NCBI GenBank assembly: GCA_011525265.1
Contig: WTHV01000172.1
Location: 1-14,991 of the forward strand
DNA length: 14,991 nt
Direction of reading: 5' to 3'
Origin: Alphaproteobacteria bacterium
GTDB taxonomy: Bacteria; Pseudomonadota; Alphaproteobacteria; Puniceispirillales; Puniceispirillaceae
The notes below the pieces were generated by a model. It did no database searches, was not told the DNA's origin, and saw nothing but the letters and a program-made list of their open reading frames with translations. Below are positions 6,844-14,869 of the stretch, piece after piece (position 1 is the stretch's first letter; each line of letters starts with the position of its first letter). The position numbers and the translations under genes were made by a program.

Positions 6844-8129
6844 GAGGCACCCTTATCATCTGTGTCTTGCGGTTCAACCAACACCATATCCCCATCACGC
6901 GCAATCACCTTTACCGCAAGCACTGTCCCAGAGGCATAAAAGACATCACCTGTAATCTTAGCTTTGATAAAATTACGCAAATGTCCCTGATTACCTTTTT
7001 CAAAAAGCAGCTCATCTTGACTGCCAACAAGATTATCAAGCGTTTGATGCAATAAGCGTGTGCCAAGCGCCCGTAAGTCACGAGACCGCTGTTTGATAAT
7101 CCCGCCATCAAGCTGTGGCATCCTCGCAGCAGGCGTGCCTTCGCGCGGGGAAAAACCAAATACATGAAGCAAGGGAATATCACAGGCTTCAATCAGCGCT
7201 AGGCTTTGCTGATGCGCGCTTTCATCTTCTGTGGGAAAGCCAGCAATCATATCTGCGCCAAAAATGACATCTGGGCGTCTGCGGCGGGCTTCTTCGACAA
7301 AGCGGCGAATATCGCGTGCGAGATGACGGCGCTTCATGCGCTTTAAGATCACATCATCCCCATGTTGCACAGATAAATGCAAATGCGGCATCAAACGCGG
7401 CTCCGTGCCAATCGCATCCATCAGCAAATGATCAGGCTCTGCTGGATCAATTGAGGATAGACGAAGACGCGGCAATTGCGGCACGAATTTTAAAATCTGT
7501 TGAACCAAATGCCCCAAGCGCGGCGTGCCAGGCAAATCATGACCCCAGCTTGTGATATCAACACCTGTTAGAACCACCTCATTCACACCAGAGGCGACAA
7601 GCTTTTCCACCGATTCGATAACAGCCCCAACACCAACTGACCGAGACGGGCCTCTGCCATAGGGGATAATGCAAAAAGTGCATCTATGATCACAGCCTTG
7701 CTGAACTTGCAAAAACGCTCTTGTATGATCGTCAAACTCATCAATGAAGTGGCTTGCCGTCTCTCTGATTTCCATCACATCAGAGACATGAACAGGTGCA
7801 AGAAGCCCTTGTTCTAAATTGCGCCAATTATCGGCATCTAGCTTGTCATGATTGCCAATCACATAATCAACTTCTGGCAAATCACGCCAGGTATTCGGGT
7901 CAATTTGTGCCGCGCATCCTGTAACAATAATCTTGGCATCAGGGCGTTCTCTGCGCCATTTGCGAATAGATTGGCGGGCTTGCTTTTCCGCCTCAGAGGT
8001 TACGGCGCACGTGTTAAAGATGATGGCATCATTTAAGCCTGCCTCATGCGCTTTATCGCGCATCACCTCTGATTCCCAAATATTCAAGCGACAGCCAAAT
8101 GTCTCTATCTGTGGTCTATTCGCACTCAT
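6840..8129 (-). CDS. mtaB: tRNA t6A37 methylthiotransferase MtaB
   Basis: MtaB-type radical SAM enzymes add a methylthio group to t6A37 of tRNAs reading ANN codons. The protein has 429 residues. The N-terminal UPF0004 domain carries the three cysteines of the auxiliary [4Fe-4S] cluster: C13 in FGCRLN, C41 in FNTCAVT and C72 in VTGCAAQ. The radical SAM motif CDHRCTFC gives C146, C150 and C153. The C-terminal ~60 residues resemble a TRAM RNA-binding domain. The FGCRLN start favours MtaB over the MiaB and RimO branches, which usually read GCQMN or GCPKN there; this is a judgement from motif. The gene overlaps dapF by 4 bp (8126-8129) and ftsY by 4 bp, so translation is probably coupled. Confidence 0.93.
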   Translation of the reverse strand: MSANRPQIETFGCRLNIWESEVMRDKAHEAGLNDAIIFNTCAVTSEAEKQARQSIRKWRRERPDAKIIVTGCAAQIDPNTWRDLPEVDYVIGNHDKLDADNWRNLEQGLLAPVHVSDVMEIRETASHFIDEFDDHTRAFLQVQQGCDHRCTFCIIPYGRGPSRSVGVGAVIESVEKLVASGVNEVVLTGVDITSWGHDLPGTPRLGHLVQQILKFVPQLPRLRLSSIDPAEPDHLLMDAIGTEPRLMPHLHLSVQHGDDVILKRMKRRHLARDIRRFVEEARRRRPDVIFGADMIAGFPTEDESAHQQSLALIEACDIPLLHVFGFSPREGTPAARMPQLDGGIIKQRSRDLRALGTRLLHQTLDNLVGSQDELLFEKGNQGHLRNFIKAKITGDVFYASGTVLAVKVIARDGDMVLVEPQDTDDKGAS

Positions 8130-9013
8130 GATATTACGGCCTTTTGGGCATCCATCACAGCTTGCAAAACAGCACCCTCTAACGTGCCTTTATAGCTTGT
8201 TGCAACAGGGCCTGCCATTAAGACAGTTCCATCATCTTGCCAGCGAATAAACAGCGTGCCGCCATCAAGGACAATTTGTGTGGCGCGGCTTGCAAGGCCT
8301 AAGCGATGCGCTGCAACACCCACAGCACAAGCCCCCGACCCACACGCACTTGTAATGCCGACCCCGCGCTCAAACACGCGCATTCTGATTGTATCTTCTG
8401 CCATAATATGGGCAAAGGAGACATTGACCCCTTCTGGAAAAAGCGGGCTTTGTTCAAGCGCACTGCCACGCGTGGCAACATCCACATCATCAGCATCATC
8501 AACAAATAGGACAATATGCGGGTTACCCATATTAACAGCCACACCTGTTATATCCTCATGAGGTGCTAGTGAGACCGCAGTTGTATCTGCTTTATCCCGC
8601 AATGGGACTTGATCCCATTCAAGATGGGCTTGTCCCATATTCACCTCAATCAAAGGACCTTTTTGCGTGGCATAAAGCATCCCTGCCATGGTCTCAATTG
8701 CGCATGATGTCTTGTTTGTTTCTGCCATAATAAGGCTGGCAACGCATCTTGTGCCATTGCCGCAGGCACCTGTTTTACTGCCATCTTGATTACGCATATC
8801 AAGATAGATATCACCGCCTGATTGCGCATCGCGCAAAATCATAATTTGATCGCACCCCGCCCCAAGACGCCTATCAGCGAGAAGCTGGGCGGCTGACTTA
8901 TCAATCTGCAAATCCGCAGGACATGATAAGGCATCATCTGGCTTATTGGCTCTCGCATCAAAGACAAGGAAATCATTGCCAAGGCCGTGCATTTTCAAAA
9001 ATTCTATCATCAT
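8126..9013 (-). CDS. dapF: Diaminopimelate epimerase DapF
   Basis: DapF interconverts LL- and meso-diaminopimelate, for lysine and peptidoglycan synthesis, without a cofactor. The protein has up to 295 residues. The two catalytic cysteines are visible: C84 in GACGNGTRC and C224 in SACGSGACAVG. The N-terminus reads FLKMHGLGNDFLVFD, typical of the family, and GNPHIVLFV is at 163-171. Two ATG codons stand in tandem. AAGAAGG is 2 nt from the first and 5 nt from the second, so the real start may be the second (9010). The mtaB start overlaps its stop as ATGA. A possible DapC lies about 4 kb upstream. Confidence 0.97.
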   Translation of the reverse strand: MMIEFLKMHGLGNDFLVFDARANKPDDALSCPADLQIDKSAAQLLADRRLGAGCDQIMILRDAQSGGDIYLDMRNQDGSKTGACGNGTRCVASLIMAETNKTSCAIETMAGMLYATQKGPLIEVNMGQAHLEWDQVPLRDKADTTAVSLAPHEDITGVAVNMGNPHIVLFVDDADDVDVATRGSALEQSPLFPEGVNVSFAHIMAEDTIRMRVFERGVGITSACGSGACAVGVAAHRLGLASRATQIVLDGGTLFIRWQDDGTVLMAGPVATSYKGTLEGAVLQAVMDAQKAVIS

Positions 9014-9037
9014 GGCCTTCTTATAGCATAAATCACG

Positions 9038-9069
9038 AAAAACCCAATGAAGGACAAGGCGTTGTTCTT
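9038..9069 (-). terminator. Weak hairpin with T run after xthA
   Basis: On the minus strand, AAGAACAA, the loop CGCC and TTGTCCTT (9069-9050) form an 8-pair stem with one A-C mismatch just past the xthA stop. A five-T run follows 7 bases later (9042-9038). The stem is AT-rich and the T run is displaced, so this is at best a weak terminator between xthA and dapF. Confidence 0.25.
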
Positions 9070-9073
9070 GCGC

Positions 9074-9853
9074 TTAGGCCAAACAAATAGAGATAGGCAC
9101 ATGATCTGATGGCTTCTCCCAGCCTCTTGCTGGCTCATATATCTCAGCTTTTGTGACAGTATCTTTGATATCTTGGCTGACGAAAATATGATCAAGACGC
9201 CGACCACGATTGCTTGCCTTATAATCACGCGCACGATAAGACCACCAGCTATAAAGCACCTCATCTGGCCCAAAATAACTGCGCATTGCATCATCCCAGC
9301 CACCATCTGCGATGAGCTTGAGAAGCTTTTCACGTTCGATATCCGTATGGCTGACAACTTTTTTCAGCTGTTTTGTGGACCACACATCTTCAGCCAGAGG
9401 GGCAATATTTAAATCACCTACCATCACAGAAGACTGTGGTTTGTCTTTGGCAAAATAGGCTGTGACCTCATCAACGAAATCAAGCTTATGCCCAAATTTC
9501 GGATTTTCATCTCTGTCAGGAATACCACCACCTGCTGGAATATAAAAATTATGAATCCGAATCCCATTGGCAACAGCGCTAATATGGCGGCAATCATCTT
9601 TGCCAGCCCATTGTTTAAATTGCACATCTTCGAGGGGAATACGCGATAAAATCGCTACCCCATTATAGGATTTCTCACCGCGATAGGCCTGATGTTCATA
9701 GCCCATCTCAGCAATCGCTTCTTGGGGAAAATGGATATCTTGTGCCTTGGTTTCTTGCAGACAGATCACATCTGGCTGAACCGCCTTTATCATATCCTCA
9801 ACAAGGCCAATACGAAGGCGTACAGAATTAATGTTCCAGCTTGTGATTTTCAT
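9074..9853 (-). CDS. xthA: Exodeoxyribonuclease III XthA
   Basis: This is an AP endonuclease and 3'-5' exonuclease of the EEP family, acting in base excision repair. The protein has 259 residues, close to E. coli XthA (268). The start MKITSWNINSVR is diagnostic. Metal and catalytic motifs are in order: QETK with E34, NFYIPAGG at 102-109, GDLNIAP at 146-152 (D147, N149), RRLDHIF with D221, and SDHVPI with D250 and H251. It lies 40 bp after lolA, as in other alphaproteobacteria. Only a minimal GGA precedes the ATG, suggesting modest expression or read-through translation. Confidence 0.97.
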   Translation of the reverse strand: MKITSWNINSVRLRIGLVEDMIKAVQPDVICLQETKAQDIHFPQEAIAEMGYEHQAYRGEKSYNGVAILSRIPLEDVQFKQWAGKDDCRHISAVANGIRIHNFYIPAGGGIPDRDENPKFGHKLDFVDEVTAYFAKDKPQSSVMVGDLNIAPLAEDVWSTKQLKKVVSHTDIEREKLLKLIADGGWDDAMRSYFGPDEVLYSWWSYRARDYKASNRGRRLDHIFVSQDIKDTVTKAEIYEPARGWEKPSDHVPISICLA

Positions 9854-9893
9854 CCAACAGACTCATTTCATTTATGTGATTAGTAAAAGCAGG

Positions 9894-10502
9894 TTAATTA
9901 TAAGAGGGCACAGCGAATAGAAAATTATTAAAATCTTCGCCAAAGACAGGGTTTTGCAAAGTCACCTTTGTTGTAACCCCCACAGCATCTTCAATAATCC
10001 AACGCCGTAAGGCAAAAGGTGTTTCACTAAATTCCAAAGTCAATGACCCTGCCGCCTCGCCTGTCTCTTGGATAATTTTCACAACTGCGACACCATTTTC
10101 TTGTGATGTGGTTGTTTGAAATTTCGGGCTACGCAATTGAATATCTTCGCGCAACATTGGGGCAAATGGGGTTGAGCCAATGGGAAAGCTGTTGACTTGT
10201 TCTTTCGCGCCCTCATCAACATGGAGCCACCCGCCAGAGACCACCAAAGCCAATTTGCCATCACCATCATATTGCAAGCGCATTTGCTTTGGGCGACGCA
10301 AATAGAGTGTGCCAGTGGCTGAGCTGCCATCAGAAGAGATTTGGATGAATTGCGCCCGCATCGTTGTGATTTTTTCAAACCACCTCTCTGCCTTGGCAAT
10401 CACATCTTGTGATGTTTGCGCATAAGCAGGCATGGCCAACATAAAGGCACAAATGCTCGCCAAAATGATCGACGTTAGGGTGGCGTTCAGTCTTCTAATC
10501 AT
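9894..10502 (-). CDS. lolA: Outer-membrane lipoprotein carrier protein LolA
   Basis: LolA carries lipoproteins across the periplasm from LolCDE to the outer membrane. The protein has 202 residues. It has a clear signal peptide: basic MIRRLN, a hydrophobic core, and a likely cleavage after AYA at residues 26-28. The mature part shows the family pattern ATGTLYLRRPKQMRLQYD at 62-79 and a C-terminal LQNPVFGEDFNNFLFAVP. Its ATG lies inside the end of ftsK, overlapping by 8 bp, so translation is probably coupled. No LolB is in the window; many alphaproteobacteria lack it (known of the group, not seen here). Confidence 0.96.
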   Translation of the reverse strand: MIRRLNATLTSIILASICAFMLAMPAYAQTSQDVIAKAERWFEKITTMRAQFIQISSDGSSATGTLYLRRPKQMRLQYDGDGKLALVVSGGWLHVDEGAKEQVNSFPIGSTPFAPMLREDIQLRSPKFQTTTSQENGVAVVKIIQETGEAAGSLTLEFSETPFALRRWIIEDAVGVTTKVTLQNPVFGEDFNNFLFAVPSYN

Positions 10503-12972
10503 TGTGAATCAGAACCTCTCTTTTGCCGGCATGGTTCGCTTTGCTGATAATACCAGCTGATTCCATCTCTTCGATGATGGTGGCCGCGCGGTTATAGCCA
10601 ATTTTCAGATGACGTTGCACAAAACTTGTTGAGGCACGCTGTTCTCTTACGACCAATGAGACAGCTTGATCATATAGTGATTCGCCACTTGGCGCGCCAG
10701 CATTTGTCCCATCCGCCATACCCTCTTGATCTTCGGGCTCTGCTGTGACCCTATCATCATATTCAGGTTCACCTTGCGCGCGCAGGAAGTTTGCCACTTT
10801 TTCAACTTCTTGATCTTCCATGAACGGGCCATGAACACGTTTAATACGCCCGCCCCCTTCCATGAATAGCATATCACCGCGACCCAATAATTGCTCAGCC
10901 CCTTGTTCCCCTAGAATTGTGCGGCTATCGATTTTTGATGTCACTTGGAACGAGATTCTGGTTGGGAAGTTTGCTTTAATTGTCCCTGTAATCACATCAA
11001 CAGATGGGCGCTGTGTTGCCATGATAACGTGAATACCTGCGGCACGCGCCATTTGCGCCAATCGCTGAACGGCAGCTTCAATATCTTTGCCAGCCACAAG
11101 CATCAAATCAGCAACCTCATCAATGATGACGACGATGAATGGCAATGGTGTCAGGTCAAGGGCTTGTTCTTCAAAGGTAGGCTTTCCTGTTTCTGCATCA
11201 AAGCCTGTCTGCACACGGCGCATTAAGACCTCACCGGATTTACGGGCTTCAGCCAATCTTTGATTATAACCTGTGATATTTCGCACGCCTAATTTCGACA
11301 TATTGAAATAACGATTTTCCATCTCGCGCACTGCCCATTTCAGGCTGGTCACAGCCTTTGCAGGGTCTGTCACAACTGGCGAAAGCAAATGCGGAATGCC
11401 ATCATAAACAGACAATTCTAGCATTTTTGGATCAATCATAATCAGACGGCACGTCTCTGGCGTATGGCGATATAACAGCGATAAAATCATCGCATTAATG
11501 CCAACTGACTTACCCGAACCTGTGGTGCCTGCCACAAGCAAATGAGGCATCTTGGCAAGGTCTGTGACAACGGGCCCGCCGGCAATATCCTTGCCCAAAC
11601 AAATAGGCAAAGCATCCGCATTATTGACCCAAGCACTATGGTCGAGGATATCACGAAGCAACACCGTCTCGCGCAAATCATTTGGCATCTCAATACCGAT
11701 GACATTCTGACCAGGCACCACCGCAACACGCACAGATAAAGCTGACATAGACCGCGCAATATCATCAGCCAATGCAATCACACGCTGAGACTTTGTCCCT
11801 GCCGCAGGGTTCAAACCATAACGTGTGACAACAGGCCCGTAAGCCACATCTTTGATCTCACCATTCACGCCGAAATCACCTAATACACTCTCAAGCATAC
11901 GGGCATTATCTTGCAACACGGCATCACCCGGACCATCAGAGGCCTTGGTTGGTGGTTTTAATAAATTATGATTTGGCAATTGGAAGCCTGATTGTGATTC
12001 AAAATCAAAGGCGGCTTGTTTGGTTTGCGCTTTTGTTTTCTTTTTCCCTGCACTGGCACTTGGCTTTTGTACTGGCTGTGCTGATGCTGTTTCAGCACCT
12101 GGGACAAGCACAGGTTCTTTGCGCTCTGTTTTTGCCAATTTTGCCTTTTCTTTTGCCGCTTTCTTTTCTTCAGCGGCTTGTCTTTTTGCTAATTTCTTAG
12201 CCTCTTTTTTGGCTTCTTTTTCAGCCAATTTTTGTGCCTTTGCATCATGAATGCCATCGGCCGCATTGTTCATAATTTCTGCTGTCTGCGGCGCCTCTTC
12301 ACCCTGCTTTGCTGCGCCAGGTTTGCGCCTCATAAGGGCAAAAGGTGCTGTGATTGGCCATAAAACTATCTTGAGAACAAATTTCGCAACACCCCATTCG
12401 CGGCGTGTCAGGCCAGCTGTCCAAATCGTCAAAGGAAGGCCAATCACCGCAAAAAATAATGCGGTCACCAATTGCACAGAAATAGTGATTGGCATGATGT
12501 CCGATAGGGCAAAATTATGCATGATCGCCATGCCAGCTTGATTAAGCTGAAACCCAAAAATAGCGGAAAAAGACAGCTGATAAAAAGCCCCTAGGCCAAC
12601 CATAAAAGCTGATAAAAACGCAAGCCCCAAAGGCAGTAATGGCATCCGCCAATACCATGCACGCAACCCACTATGGCTGAGATAGCGATAAGACCAGCTT
12701 GCCAAAGCCACAGGGAAAAGAAATGCGATAAACCCAAAGGCTTGAAATAGGATATCAGCGACCAATGCCCCTTGTGCGCCAAGAAGGTTCGTGGCCACCC
12801 TATCAGTTGCCACATTCAAAGACGGGTCAGCATCAGAGGCTGTTGCTAGCGCAACCATCAAGGCAGCTGCAGCTGCGAGGAAAAATAACCCCAATAATTC
12901 CGATAGACGATTAAGCAAAAACCGCTTTACGGCCCCTGACATAACAGGCTTTGATGTCTCAGACTGACTCAT
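10495..12972 (-). CDS. ftsK: DNA translocase FtsK
   Basis: FtsK is a septal DNA pump that clears chromosome termini at division and activates XerCD. The protein has 825 residues. The N-terminus shows four membrane segments at about 21-43, 70-92, 108-131 and 165-186. A strongly charged Lys/Ala/Glu linker, likely coiled, covers ~244-285. The alpha/beta motor has Walker A AGTTGSGKS at 481-489 and Walker B FIVVIIDEVADL at 612-623, followed by MATQRPSVDVITG. The winged-helix gamma domain, which reads KOPS sites in the family, is at ~765-825. The gene starts 9 bp after the aminotransferase stop and overlaps lolA. The short linker compared with E. coli FtsK (1329 residues) is normal for alphaproteobacteria. 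Confidence 0.98.
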   Translation of the reverse strand: MSQSETSKPVMSGAVKRFLLNRLSELLGLFFLAAAAALMVALATASDADPSLNVATDRVATNLLGAQGALVADILFQAFGFIAFLFPVALASWSYRYLSHSGLRAWYWRMPLLPLGLAFLSAFMVGLGAFYQLSFSAIFGFQLNQAGMAIMHNFALSDIMPITISVQLVTALFFAVIGLPLTIWTAGLTRREWGVAKFVLKIVLWPITAPFALMRRKPGAAKQGEEAPQTAEIMNNAADGIHDAKAQKLAEKEAKKEAKKLAKRQAAEEKKAAKEKAKLAKTERKEPVLVPGAETASAQPVQKPSASAGKKKTKAQTKQAAFDFESQSGFQLPNHNLLKPPTKASDGPGDAVLQDNARMLESVLGDFGVNGEIKDVAYGPVVTRYGLNPAAGTKSQRVIALADDIARSMSALSVRVAVVPGQNVIGIEMPNDLRETVLLRDILDHSAWVNNADALPICLGKDIAGGPVVTDLAKMPHLLVAGTTGSGKSVGINAMILSLLYRHTPETCRLIMIDPKMLELSVYDGIPHLLSPVVTDPAKAVTSLKWAVREMENRYFNMSKLGVRNITGYNQRLAEARKSGEVLMRRVQTGFDAETGKPTFEEQALDLTPLPFIVVIIDEVADLMLVAGKDIEAAVQRLAQMARAAGIHVIMATQRPSVDVITGTIKANFPTRISFQVTSKIDSRTILGEQGAEQLLGRGDMLFMEGGGRIKRVHGPFMEDQEVEKVANFLRAQGEPEYDDRVTAEPEDQEGMADGTNAGAPSGESLYDQAVSLVVREQRASTSFVQRHLKIGYNRAATIIEEMESAGIISKANHAGKREVLIHND

Positions 12973-12981
12973 AATCTTAGA

Positions 12982-14181
12982 TTATCTCTCATCTTCATAT
13001 AATTTTGCAAGCCGTATCATGGCCTGCTCTATGATGTCATGATCATGCACCAACGCCACGCGCACAAAGCCTTTACCAGGATTTCCCTCTGCTGTTTCCA
13101 CCGCCATAAATCGCCCCGGCATAAGACGCAATGCTTGTGTCTCAAAAGCGCGTTTGGCAAAGGCGATATCATCACGAACAGGCAGCCACAGGAAAAAACC
13201 GCCCCTTGCACCTGTCTGTGGCAAATAACGTTCTGCGATTTTAAATGAGGTCTCATAATGGCGTCTTATGGCCTCTGCATGCGATGCGTCACGATATAAG
13301 GCACCTGATGCCCGCAATAAGGGGGTTGGTAGTAACGCCGCACCATTTGAGACAAGCTTTTTATATAAAGAGATAACCGTCTCATCACCTGCCAAAAACC
13401 CGCCACGAAGCCCTGCCGCATTTGAGCGTTTTGACAAAGAATTTAAGACAATCAGATTATCAAGCCCTTGGCCTAATTCAGCTGCCACTTCAAGCGCACT
13501 GACAGGCGGCTCACCACGCCAAATATCGGCATAGCATTCATCAGATAGCAGCAGAAAATTATGATCTCTTGCCAATTGCAACAACCGCTTCAAATAGGCG
13601 CTCGGCGCAAAGCGGCCATGCGGATTGGTGGGCGAGCAGATATAAAAGAGGCTGGTGCGTGCCCATGTGGCCTCATCAATCTTGTCTAAATCTGGCAAAT
13701 AATCTGTTTGGCTTGTGGCGTTCAACATGATGATATCACCGCCAGCGCCCAATGCACCTGCGCGCCATGCGTGATAAAAGGGATTTGGCAATAAGGCCGC
13801 CGCATTTGGCTTTGCGCCTTTGACCATATGGCCAAGCAAATGGAGTGGCTCTCTTGTGCCAACCACTGGGACAATATTGCGGTCTGGGTCAATCATCTGT
13901 TGTGTTTTATCCCCATAGCGATAACCGATATAATGATGCACATCACCACGATAAGCCGCATCACCATCTGCCTTTGGATAGCTGTGCCAGTGATCGCTAT
14001 GAGCTGCGATTGTATCACGTAATAAGGGCGGGGCAGGCATTTGTGGCTCGCCAATTGTCAAATTAATGACATCCATGCCCGATGCAGGGCTGACATCTTT
14101 TAGTGTCGCGCGTAACTGCAAGAACATATTATCATCGAAAATCGCAAAATCAGGGTTTAGCAGAGACATAAAAGCGCCCAT
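12982..14181 (-). CDS. Class I/II PLP-dependent aminotransferase, probable succinyldiaminopimelate aminotransferase (DapC-like)
   Basis: This is a fold-type I aminotransferase of 399 residues. Landmarks are INLTIGEPQ at 39-47, SPTNPHG at 183-189, SDECYADI at 213-220, the PLP-binding lysine K251 in NSLSKRSN, R259 in GLRGGF, and the substrate-carboxylate arginine R374 in GFVRVALV. Position directly before ftsK is the alphaproteobacterial location of a DapC-like enzyme, and dapF nearby fits lysine and peptidoglycan precursor synthesis. The exact substrate cannot be read from sequence, and other amino acids are possible. The ATG at 14181 has no clear ribosome-binding site. A second ATG at residue 5 (14169), just before SLLNPDF, is equally plausible. 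Confidence 0.85.
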   Translation of the reverse strand: MGAFMSLLNPDFAIFDDNMFLQLRATLKDVSPASGMDVINLTIGEPQMPAPPLLRDTIAAHSDHWHSYPKADGDAAYRGDVHHYIGYRYGDKTQQMIDPDRNIVPVVGTREPLHLLGHMVKGAKPNAAALLPNPFYHAWRAGALGAGGDIIMLNATSQTDYLPDLDKIDEATWARTSLFYICSPTNPHGRFAPSAYLKRLLQLARDHNFLLLSDECYADIWRGEPPVSALEVAAELGQGLDNLIVLNSLSKRSNAAGLRGGFLAGDETVISLYKKLVSNGAALLPTPLLRASGALYRDASHAEAIRRHYETSFKIAERYLPQTGARGGFFLWLPVRDDIAFAKRAFETQALRLMPGRFMAVETAEGNPGKGFVRVALVHDHDIIEQAMIRLAKLYEDER

Positions 14182-14208
14182 TCACAAAGGATTTAGTACT
14201 TACAAAAG

Positions 14209-14237
14209 AATCTATCGAAAAACGCCAACAATCGCAA
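14209..14237 (-). promoter_or_regulatory. Candidate promoter for the aminotransferase-ftsK-lolA operon
   Basis: On the minus strand TTGCGA (14237-14232) and TAGATT (14214-14209) are separated by 17 bp. Each box matches four of six consensus bases. It ends 28 bp before the ATG at 14181. It overlaps the plus-strand candidate face to face. Confidence 0.35.
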
Positions 14238-14243
14238 TATAAT
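14215..14243 (+). promoter_or_regulatory. Candidate promoter for the gmhB-like gene
   Basis: TCGAAA (14215-14220, four of six consensus bases) is followed after 17 bp by a perfect TATAAT (14238-14243). The ATG at 14333 is about 90 bp downstream, and AAAGAGG (14314-14320) precedes it. The divergent intergenic region 14182-14332 contains no gene. It holds this site, the opposing candidate and the short leader. Confidence 0.5.
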
Positions 14244-14332
14244 GGCACAGATAAGTAAAGCCGATAGCCATCCCTTTCAACAAGGCTTACACTCACCATA
14301 AGAGTTTGACGAAAAAGAGGCAATGAGACGCT

Positions 14333-14860
14333 ATGAGAGCTGTATTTTTTGACAGAGATAACACGCTCACAATTGATGAAGGCTATTGTTATAAGGTTTC
14401 GGATTTTGCTTGGATGAAAGGGGCTGAGGCGGCATTGGCACGCTTGCACGCGGCACAGATTCCTGTCTTTATTGTCACCAATCAAGGCGGCATTGCGCGC
14501 GGGCTGTTTGGTGAAGATGATATGATACGTTTTCATGATCATCTATGTGACAAAGCACAAGAAGCAGGCGGGCATATTACTGATATTGCGTTTTGCCCCC
14601 ATCATCCGCAAAGCCCTGATGAGACAATGCGCTCTTGTGCTTGCCGGAAACCAGAGGCAGGTTTGTTTTTTGCGCTTGCGGCAAAATGGGATATCGACCT
14701 TGCCAATAGCGTCATGATAGGTGATAGAGATAGCGATGTGATAGCTGGTAAGCGTGCTGGCTGTCATGCCTATTTAAGCGACAAAAACAGCGTATTAGAT
14801 GATCTTGTCAAACAGATTATTGAGACGCATTTCACCACCACGCCATCAGCAAAAGTTTAA
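14333..14860 (+). CDS. gmhB: HAD-superfamily D,D-heptose 1,7-bisphosphate phosphatase-like protein (GmhB-like)
   Basis: The HAD-IIIA family includes GmhB, which removes the 7-phosphate of heptose bisphosphate for LPS core synthesis, and histidinol phosphatase. The protein has 175 residues. Motif I FFDRDNTL gives nucleophile D7 and acid/base D9. VTNQGG is at 48-53. The zinc-loop ligands C88 and H90 (CPHH) and C102 and C104 (CACRKP) match GmhB, with K106 next. GDRDSDV at 130-136 is the last HAD motif. DRDN replaces the more usual DRDG. No other heptose genes are in view, so the substrate is uncertain. An AAAGAGG lies 12 nt upstream, somewhat far. An out-of-frame ATG at 14323 gives only nine codons. 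The next gene begins 9 bp after its stop. Confidence 0.83.
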   Translation: MRAVFFDRDNTLTIDEGYCYKVSDFAWMKGAEAALARLHAAQIPVFIVTNQGGIARGLFGEDDMIRFHDHLCDKAQEAGGHITDIAFCPHHPQSPDETMRSCACRKPEAGLFFALAAKWDIDLANSVMIGDRDSDVIAGKRAGCHAYLSDKNSVLDDLVKQIIETHFTTTPSAKV

Positions 14861-14869
14861 AGGGCTGTT

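Noticed and set aside
9020..9025. TATAAG on the minus strand as a -10 box for a leaderless dapF transcript
   Set aside because: No good -35 element, and the overlapping AAGAAGG is better explained as the dapF ribosome-binding site.
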